Shown here in pieces: positions 22,548 to 27,329 of a stretch of 27,329 bases of DNA (positions are counted from its first letter, which is position 1; every line of letters starts with the position of its first letter). This DNA comes from a virus. The notes below the pieces were generated by a model. That model searched no databases, was not told where the DNA came from, and saw only the letters and a program-made list of their open reading frames with translations. The position numbers and the translations under genes are program-made. Location: positions 1 to 27,329 of the IMG/VR virus record IMGVR_UViG_3300010885_059349. The stretch is one strand, 5' to 3'.

Positions 22548-22679
22548 TTATTGAATAATTTCGGTGTGCTTGTGTTGTAAGCTTTTCTTCATAGCTTTAC
22601 GCCACATCTTGTGTTCTTGTTTTTTATTATGTTCAACACAAGCTTTATACATTTTTTTAAGTATCTTTTTAATTTTCAT
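22548..22679 (-). CDS. Small lysine-rich protein (43 aa)
   Basis: 43 residues, MKIKKILKKMYKACVEHNKK then QEHKMWRKAMKKSLQHKHTE. Strongly basic and helical (about 13 Lys). The ATG overlaps the phosphoesterase stop as ATGA (22676-22679), which supports coupled translation. Function unknown; nucleic-acid binding is possible. Confidence 0.55.
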   Translation of the reverse strand: MKIKKILKKMYKACVEHNKKQEHKMWRKAMKKSLQHKHTEIIQ

Positions 22680-23425
22680 TTTATGTGTGTCCAGTAAATT
22701 ATTTCCCAAGTGCCGTCAAAATTTTCAACCAAAGCAGAACAACTTTCAACAAAATCGCCGTCATTCATGTATATGATATCATTGACCATTTTTATATCAG
22801 GAGTGTGGATATGCCCACAGATTACACCATCATATTGGTGTTTAATACAGTAGTCTGCTATAGTTTTTTCAAACTTGAATATAAAATCTATACCCTTTTT
22901 GACTTTCTTTTTGAGCCATTGTGAAAGACTCCAATATCCGAAGCCCATTTTGTGTCGCCAATAATTAAAATGAGTATTGGTCCAGAGAGCAACATCATAG
23001 GCTTTGTCACCTAATAAACTAATCCATGGTGCCATTCGGGTAATGCCATCAAACATATCACCGTGAGTAATTAAGAACAATTGCCCCGTTAAACTCCGGT
23101 ACTCGGCTTGATTACATATATTAATGTTACCTAGTTTGAAAATATGGCTGACGAAAGGTCGCATAAATTCGTCATGGTTACCAGACACATAGGTTACTGT
23201 TGTACCATGTTTGGCCATGCCAAGGATTCTACGAACAACATTCGAACATCCTTGATTCCATTTCCATTTGTTCTGTTGAATTTTCCAACCGTCAATGATA
23301 TCTCCCACTAAAAATAGGTTATCACAGGTATTATGTTTTAGAAAATTATTGAGTAATTCTGATTTAGCTTCTCGGGCACCTAAATGGCAGTCCGATATAC
23401 AAATGGTTTTATATTTTTTTATCAT
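22676..23425 (-). CDS. LpxH-like metallophosphoesterase (UDP-2,3-diacylglucosamine diphosphatase type)
   Basis: 249 residues. All calcineurin-type metal motifs are present in order: ISDCHLGA, LVGDIIDGWK, YVSGNHDEF, LITHGDMFD and VICGHIHTP. The insert with WISLLGDKAYDVALWTN and YWSLSQWLKKKVKKG is the helical lipid-binding region found in LpxH/YbbF-like enzymes. Such enzymes cleave UDP-diacylglucosamine to lipid X in lipid A synthesis. In a phage this could modify or drain the lipid A pathway, but substrate assignment is inference. No strong ribosome site precedes the ATG, and a 53-base gap separates it from the upstream gene. Confidence 0.8.
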   Translation of the reverse strand: MIKKYKTICISDCHLGAREAKSELLNNFLKHNTCDNLFLVGDIIDGWKIQQNKWKWNQGCSNVVRRILGMAKHGTTVTYVSGNHDEFMRPFVSHIFKLGNINICNQAEYRSLTGQLFLITHGDMFDGITRMAPWISLLGDKAYDVALWTNTHFNYWRHKMGFGYWSLSQWLKKKVKKGIDFIFKFEKTIADYCIKHQYDGVICGHIHTPDIKMVNDIIYMNDGDFVESCSALVENFDGTWEIIYWTHIK

Positions 23426-23478
23426 CGGATATTTAGACTATATTTTGTCCAAATAACTGATGTAATAAAAGATTCACA

Positions 23479-23697
23479 TTAAAGATAATTTCGCTCACGG
23501 GCATCTTTCAACCACATAGCATATGTCGTATCTTCTGATAGTTCTTTCGTTTCGATTGCTCGTTCACCCATGTGTTTTTGAGCATAATCCACAGCATCAG
23601 AATCTAATACACTTTCAACAGCTAAAGCCTCTGTTTCAGCCTCAACATAATATACATGTTCAAAAGTAGAATTTGTTTTAACTTCAAATATAGGCAT
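23479..23697 (-). CDS. Small unknown protein (72 aa)
   Basis: 72 residues from the ATG at 23697: MPIFEVKTNSTFEHVYYVEA, ETEALAVESVLDSDAVDYAQ, ending YAMWLKDARERNYL. The start is set by TAATG coupling to the small membrane protein upstream; a longer reading in this frame would overlap that gene entirely. The pattern of one strand pair plus helix (F-V/Y-V-E-A-x-x-x-x-A) is like small conserved phage proteins of the DpnD/PcfM sort, low certainty. Confidence 0.7.
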   Translation of the reverse strand: MPIFEVKTNSTFEHVYYVEAETEALAVESVLDSDAVDYAQKHMGERAIETKELSEDTTYAMWLKDARERNYL

Positions 23698-23864
23698 TAT
23701 GGTAACCATTTCCACGCTAAGATTAATAAACTCATGGACATTAAACTCAGTCCAGAAACAATCAAAAAGAATACTGCAGCATCTCGCCAGTCTTTGGCAT
23801 ATTCTGTCTGCCGAAACCAAAAGTAACCGAGTAAAAACAATATTGCACCAAATGTAAAAATCAT
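23697..23864 (-). CDS. Small two-pass membrane protein (55 aa)
   Basis: 55 residues: MIFTFGAILFLLGYFWFRQT, EYAKDWRDA, then AVFFLIVSGLSLMSMSLLIL and WKWLP. Two hydrophobic helices flank a short charged loop. Start and stop are both TAATG junctions (23862-23866 and 23695-23699), and GAGAAAG lies ahead of the ATG. Role unknown; a holin-like or superinfection-exclusion protein is one possibility. Confidence 0.65.
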   Translation of the reverse strand: MIFTFGAILFLLGYFWFRQTEYAKDWRDAAVFFLIVSGLSLMSMSLLILAWKWLP

Positions 23865-24067
23865 TATACTTTCTCCAAATCCAGTTTCTCTTGTAATTCT
23901 AGGAATAACTCTTTACCCAATTTATAGTAAAATTCATCAGCTATTGTTTCAACTGACGCAATATCTTGTAGTTGCTCGGTTGAGATATTCAATACAAATT
24001 CAATCCTAAACTCAGGCTGAAATGTTGAGTAATGTAATAATTTCTCATTTTTTGTAATTCTAATCAT
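23864..24067 (-). CDS. Small unknown protein (67 aa)
   Basis: 67 residues: MIRITKNEKLLHYSTFQPEF, RIEFVLNISTEQLQDIASVE, then FYYKLGKELFLELQEKLDLE. A strand start and helical end, no known domain. Coupled to dexA upstream and the membrane protein downstream. Confidence 0.65.
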   Translation of the reverse strand: MIRITKNEKLLHYSTFQPEFRIEFVLNISTEQLQDIASVETIADEFYYKLGKELFLELQEKLDLEKV

Positions 24068-24642
24068 TATTCTTCCTTTCCATATAATAACATCATAGCA
24101 TCAAATATACAGTCATCAACCGGATTGTGTTTAGTAATATCTATGCTAGCATTAAAGCCCGGATAATCTACCTGACAGTAACCTGTTGTTGTATTCTTTA
24201 ACAAGTCAACAGCCGTTCTTACATCACGCCATCTGTTGAAAAAGAATACAGGTTCAATACCTAGTTTCTCTTCCATCGAATCTAATACCAATTGGTCTAA
24301 GTTACCTCTAGCCCATACGATGCATTTACCTTGAGGGTCTACCTTCGAGGCCCAATCCCTCAAGCTTTCAATGCCTACCTCAATGGTGATGTCATTCACA
24401 TTAGGACGCAATGATATCTCTTTGACATTATCGCACTGTTTATTCCACCATGCTAATGATGATTTGGTTACAGTTCGTTTCAATCGTGTTAGTTGGTCTT
24501 TAGCATCCAACTTCACAAAGAAAGCATTTTCACGCATTTCTTGGGGTGAGGTTTTCTTTTCGGGGTCAAAGTACACAGCGGCCATAGATAATATGGCCGC
24601 ATTTGATTCTTTACCAAGTGTTTCTACATCATATACAATCAT
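24067..24642 (-). CDS. dexA: DexA-type 3'-5' exonuclease
   Basis: 191 residues (T4 DexA 227). DEDD motifs: YDVETLG (Exo I), WARGNLDQLVLDSM (Exo II) and HNPVDDCIFDAMMLLY (Exo III). TRLKRTVTKSSLAWWNKQ matches the DexA stretch with STIEWW, and FFFNRWRDVRTAVDLL matches the T4 FWNQRDIRTRIEAL region. DexA degrades DNA 3'-5' and may help in host DNA breakdown or recombination. Three bases separate it from the upstream gene. Confidence 0.88.
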   Translation of the reverse strand: MIVYDVETLGKESNAAILSMAAVYFDPEKKTSPQEMRENAFFVKLDAKDQLTRLKRTVTKSSLAWWNKQCDNVKEISLRPNVNDITIEVGIESLRDWASKVDPQGKCIVWARGNLDQLVLDSMEEKLGIEPVFFFNRWRDVRTAVDLLKNTTTGYCQVDYPGFNASIDITKHNPVDDCIFDAMMLLYGKEE

Positions 24643-24645
24643 TAT

Positions 24646-25290
24646 TTAATCCCAGAGATTCCCGTAATATGTTCCAAATAGTCTATGACCATTTTTAATT
24701 CGATTAGCATACTTCAAATATCCTTTTTTGTCAAACTTACGAGTATCATTAGGCCCTTTTTTCATTTCCCAAAGTAGAGGTTTACCATCAGTATCATACT
24801 TGGATATTTCCCACATAATATCAGATTCACCAGTATGAAATTGGTTCTCCCATTCTTCTGTGTGTTGTTCAAAAGTCCAAATCATTTCATCAAGAATCCA
24901 ATCCCATCGCATGAAATGAAACTGGTCTGTGTCGTATTCATTCTCTTTAGGTTTTGCATTTGTACTGCGTAGACCAGGTGGTACATCCTTATCGTTTGTA
25001 TAAGGTGCGCCATGTTTGTCCTTCTTGAGCTGTTTGAGCATCGCTAGGATAATTGGACTCAAGCTTTGATCCATACTCCAAGTATCATATCTGTCAATCT
25101 TAACATAACTGATACGAGGATGCACAGTATCCAATACCTTCTGCCAACCATAGCAAATGGGTTCTAAGATTTTATTCCATCGTTTGATTACCGGCTCATC
25201 ATAGTCAATCTCACGCCAGAATACAACCTTCTCCATAATGGTGTATGGACTTAGCCAATGATTACGATAATTGCTTAAGTAAACTTTCAT
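24646..25290 (-). CDS. Conserved T4-like phage protein of unknown function (WLSPYTI family)
   Basis: 214 residues: YLSNYRNHWLSPYTIMEKVV, YVKIDRYDTWSMDQSLSPII, LAMLKQLKKDKHGAPYTNDK, then DQFHFMRWDWILDEMIWTFE. These blocks are strongly conserved in T4-like phages of cyanobacteria and other aquatic hosts, where it is a hypothetical protein. Conserved His, Asp and Trp clusters suggest an enzyme or nucleic-acid-binding role, but none is known. It sits between dexA and a phosphoesterase. Confidence 0.8.
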   Translation of the reverse strand: MKVYLSNYRNHWLSPYTIMEKVVFWREIDYDEPVIKRWNKILEPICYGWQKVLDTVHPRISYVKIDRYDTWSMDQSLSPIILAMLKQLKKDKHGAPYTNDKDVPPGLRSTNAKPKENEYDTDQFHFMRWDWILDEMIWTFEQHTEEWENQFHTGESDIMWEISKYDTDGKPLLWEMKKGPNDTRKFDKKGYLKYANRIKNGHRLFGTYYGNLWD

Positions 25291-25292
25291 AT

Positions 25293-26081
25293 CTATATTC
25301 CCACTATTAAACTATCATTAAATCCTAATGAGTTTTCTTGTCCATAACCATACGGATTTGAAACTAATCTAGTCTTATCAATTCTAAAATCAAATGATGT
25401 GTGCGTATGCCCAAACAGCCAAAGGTCTATGCTTTCCATGTAATGTTCCATATCTTGTATGAAGTATGGGTTCAACTCTGAACCAGCAAAATGAGGCGCC
25501 ACAGCCTTAGGACTTGGCAAGAAATGGCTGATGACCACTTTTTTGGTGTCTGGACCATAGTTGGCCTTCCATTCTTTCAAGGCCTCACAGAAAATCATAT
25601 GCTCAGTTCTATGGTCTTTTGGTGTCCATCGTTTATCCCAATTAGGCATATCATCACCAGAATATTTAGCTAACTTAGTAATTACAGAAAAGTCAGGTAA
25701 CTGCTGTCTGCAAAGGAACTCGGTGTGTTCACCCTCAAGGTTAGTAAACATAGTTCCACCAAAGAATTCAGTATTCTTAATGGTGATACTATCATTGTTT
25801 AAGTAATGAAAGTTAGGATATTCCTTCTCTAATCCTTTGAGGTATGTGTGTACCGCTGAGAATGATGAACCATAAGCTTCATGGTTTCCAGCAATCATTA
25901 GTACATTTGGACACTCACCCATTGTCAATATCAATTTTTCATGGCTATAGTTCTTGTGAATATCTCCAGCTAACACACAGACATCCTCACCTAACCATTT
26001 GTAAGTAAATGGGTGTGTGCTTCTTGGTGCCTGATTGTAAGGCATCTCCAAGTGTAGGTCTGATAATAATCTTATTCTCAT
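25293..26081 (-). CDS. Calcineurin-like metallophosphoesterase
   Basis: 262 residues with all metal motifs: LLSDLHLEM, VLAGDIHKN, IAGNHEAYG, VISHFLPSP and LFGHTHTSFD. Unlike the LpxH-like protein it has the compact form with NNDSITIKNTEFFGGTMFTN, close to bacterial and phage phosphoesterases of unknown substrate. The nucleotide, nucleic acid or phosphoprotein targets of such enzymes cannot be told apart here. The ATG overlaps the stop of the Cys-rich gene (ATGA at 26078-26081). Confidence 0.85.
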   Translation of the reverse strand: MRIRLLSDLHLEMPYNQAPRSTHPFTYKWLGEDVCVLAGDIHKNYSHEKLILTMGECPNVLMIAGNHEAYGSSFSAVHTYLKGLEKEYPNFHYLNNDSITIKNTEFFGGTMFTNLEGEHTEFLCRQQLPDFSVITKLAKYSGDDMPNWDKRWTPKDHRTEHMIFCEALKEWKANYGPDTKKVVISHFLPSPKAVAPHFAGSELNPYFIQDMEHYMESIDLWLFGHTHTSFDFRIDKTRLVSNPYGYGQENSLGFNDSLIVGI

Positions 26082-26212
26082 TTTTTACAATCACATTTTT
26101 TGCGGCCTTGTTCACAGTTACCTGTACAACCTGTACCATATTTGCTAATACTTCTCTTGTACCAAACATACATACAAGCGCATATTACTAATCCTAGTAC
26201 AATTAAAATCAT
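26078..26212 (-). CDS. Small Cys-rich membrane protein (44 aa)
   Basis: 44 residues: one N-terminal membrane helix MILIVLGLVICACMYVWYKR, then a short soluble tail with GCTGNCEQGRKKCDCKK (four Cys, spacing C-x3-C-x6-C-x-C). The layout resembles the small Cys-rich membrane proteins associated with FeoB. The start is a TAATG junction with the dehydrogenase stop and the end an ATGA junction with the phosphoesterase. A metal-binding role is inferred. Confidence 0.7.
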   Translation of the reverse strand: MILIVLGLVICACMYVWYKRSISKYGTGCTGNCEQGRKKCDCKK

Positions 26213-26994
26213 TACCAATCCCTCAATGAATCATTAGCATCAACAGCGGCCTTGATGATACTTAGGTCAACCCCAATACTATTAGCATAATAGATTATAG
26301 CTGATGTGTCTTTAGGAAAACAAGCACCACCAAAACCATATTGGCCATCAGGACCAGGTACATCAAAGTGACTGGTGCCTTGTCTGACATCTAAAGCGAT
26401 GGCCTTCTTGACTACATTGTAATCTAATCCTTCTGCTTTAGCAAGTGTATGTAATTCATTATAGAATACCACTTTAGTTGCTAGAAAGGTATTAATTGCA
26501 TACTTAGCCAAACTGGCTTCACCAATACTGGTTCGTTTAACATTCATTGAAGTAATTTTAGGTTGACCAACAACAATAATCAATTTTGCTAAAGCTACAT
26601 AAGGATCAAGGCCACCAATAATAGCAAAAGTACCATATAGGTAATCACTATTAGCATTAGCAGCCGTCAAAAATTCAGGTGCGTGTACCAAGTTCTTATA
26701 CTTGGTTTGTAGAGCCATGTAGGTTGAAGGCGGTGCAGTAACTTTAGAGATGATGACCCCTGTATACCCCTCTAATTGTTGTAATACTTCCTCAAGATAT
26801 GAGGTATCACAAGAACCATCAGCATCTACAGGAGAAGGTACTGCTACAAATACAGCATCACAATCCATTACATCTTGGATAGTAGAGGTGTAGCCTTTTG
26901 CTTCATCTACACATATTACTTCGGTGCCTGCAATATCATAAGCATTTTTAATTGCACCACCAACAAAACCTACACCAATAATTCCAATTTTCAT
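26212..26994 (-). CDS. Short UDP-glucose/GDP-mannose dehydrogenase family protein
   Basis: 260 residues from the ATG at 26994, where GGGGA precedes and the Rossmann fold begins (MKIGIIGVGFVGGAIKNAYD); the 29-residue-longer frame overlaps the upstream gene. DAVFVAVPSPVDADGSC, VIISKVTAPPSTY, HAPEFLTAANA, EASLAKYAINTFLATKVVFY and YGFGGACFPKDTSAI are family motifs, with the catalytic Cys in GGACFPKD. The usual C-terminal UDP-sugar-binding domain (about 120 or more residues) is absent; the protein stops at DANDSLRDW. It could be a shortened enzyme for a sugar acid used in surface glycan synthesis, or act with a partner. Confidence 0.85.
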   Translation of the reverse strand: MKIGIIGVGFVGGAIKNAYDIAGTEVICVDEAKGYTSTIQDVMDCDAVFVAVPSPVDADGSCDTSYLEEVLQQLEGYTGVIISKVTAPPSTYMALQTKYKNLVHAPEFLTAANANSDYLYGTFAIIGGLDPYVALAKLIIVVGQPKITSMNVKRTSIGEASLAKYAINTFLATKVVFYNELHTLAKAEGLDYNVVKKAIALDVRQGTSHFDVPGPDGQYGFGGACFPKDTSAIIYYANSIGVDLSIIKAAVDANDSLRDW

Positions 26995-26995
26995 G

Positions 26996-27274
26996 TTATC
27001 CCCAAGTTCTATGCTCTTCAGCGATATGTTCCATACCATCGTATTCTGATATTTCCCACTCAATACCATCGGGAATCTCAACCACTTTTAATTCAGCATA
27101 TTCACCCCAAGAGGCCTTGCCCATTTCCTCCACAATAGCAATAAGAGTTGGATCCGTACGGTCAATTTCCCAGTCATACATAGACGGCTGAATACCCGTT
27201 TCATTTACATATCTGGACATAGCCACTTTGCTTAGACCAAAACCACCATAACAATCGTTAATCAACACTTTCAT
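26996..27274 (-). CDS. Small unknown protein (92 aa), start at 27274
   Basis: 92 residues from the ATG at 27274 with GGAG upstream: MKVLINDCYGGFGLSKVAMS, then RYVNETGIQP, DRTDPTLIAIVEEMGKASWG and LKVVEIPDGIEWEISEYDGM. The start NDCYGGFGLS and the end KVVEIPDxxEWxIxEYDGxE are a pattern common in phages and bacteria as a hypothetical protein. Function unknown. One base lies before its stop and the dehydrogenase start. Confidence 0.75.
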   Translation of the reverse strand: MKVLINDCYGGFGLSKVAMSRYVNETGIQPSMYDWEIDRTDPTLIAIVEEMGKASWGEYAELKVVEIPDGIEWEISEYDGMEHIAEEHRTWG

Positions 27275-27275
27275 A

Positions 27276-27329
27276 TTATCTCCGCATTTTACCAATATCA
27301 ATAACTTCCTCTTGGCTGAACACAGGCAC
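27276..27329 (-). CDS. 3' end of an upstream gene cut by the window edge
   Basis: The minus frame VPVFSQEEVIDIGKMRR is open from the window edge to a TAA at 27276-27278, one base before the next ATG. The spacing fits the operon. Too little is visible to name the protein. Confidence 0.5.
   Translation of the reverse strand: MPVFSQEEVIDIGKMRR

Noticed and set aside
23698-23820. N-terminal extension of the 72-residue protein
   Set aside because: It overlaps a better-supported membrane protein in another frame and lacks a ribosome site.

Overview
The window is a dense, AT-rich piece of a T4-like contractile-tailed phage genome (class Caudoviricetes, myovirus morphology) that infects a Gram-negative bacterium. 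The evidence is a set of T4-type structural and replication genes in partly conserved order: baseplate genes 5, 27-like, 53 and 48, head genes 4 and 2-like, a gp54-like tube protein, gp26/gp51-like proteins, a tape measure, and the 33-59-32 replication/late-transcription cluster. A Gram-negative host is inferred from the exported proteins, an outer-membrane barrel ending in Phe, and an LpxH-like phosphoesterase. No host name can be read from the sequence. The tmRNA tag (ANDSKYTLAA) resembles beta/gammaproteobacterial tags more than alphaproteobacterial ones, but this is weak evidence.

Layout. (1) 1-5409, minus strand: baseplate operon gp48 > gp53 > gp27-like hub > gp5 with lysozyme > an unknown gene cut by the window edge. 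(2) 5445-11611, plus strand: gp4, gp2-like, gp54-like, gp26-like with a -1 frameshift extension (gp51-like), and a 1127-residue tape measure, closed by a clear intrinsic terminator at 11617-11642. (3) 11655-13644, minus strand: a small conserved protein, gp32, gp59 and gp33. (4) 13574-16982, minus strand: an island of mostly exported products (SleB-type cell wall hydrolase, outer-membrane barrel, Gly-zipper protein, two GCW-motif proteins, exported HNH nuclease). Embedded in it is a circularly permuted tmRNA gene, with a perfect consensus sigma-70 promoter upstream. (5) 16979-27329, minus strand: a tightly packed accessory/nucleotide-metabolism block. It holds a PD-(D/E)XK nuclease, methyltransferase, GT-D-like glycosyltransferase, CobS/MoxR-type AAA+ ATPase, two metallophosphoesterases, DexA-type exonuclease, a short nucleotide-sugar dehydrogenase and many small unknown proteins.

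Genes are joined almost everywhere by TAATG or ATGA stop/start overlaps, so several genes under 60 codons can be called with fair confidence from this coupling. The two most notable items are the phage-borne permuted tmRNA (acceptor piece first, coding piece second, with the G3-U70 pair and a readable tag) and a T TTT TTC slippery site. The slippery site fuses the gp26-like protein to a gp51-like tail just before the tape measure gene, the same design as the lambda G/GT tail assembly chaperones.
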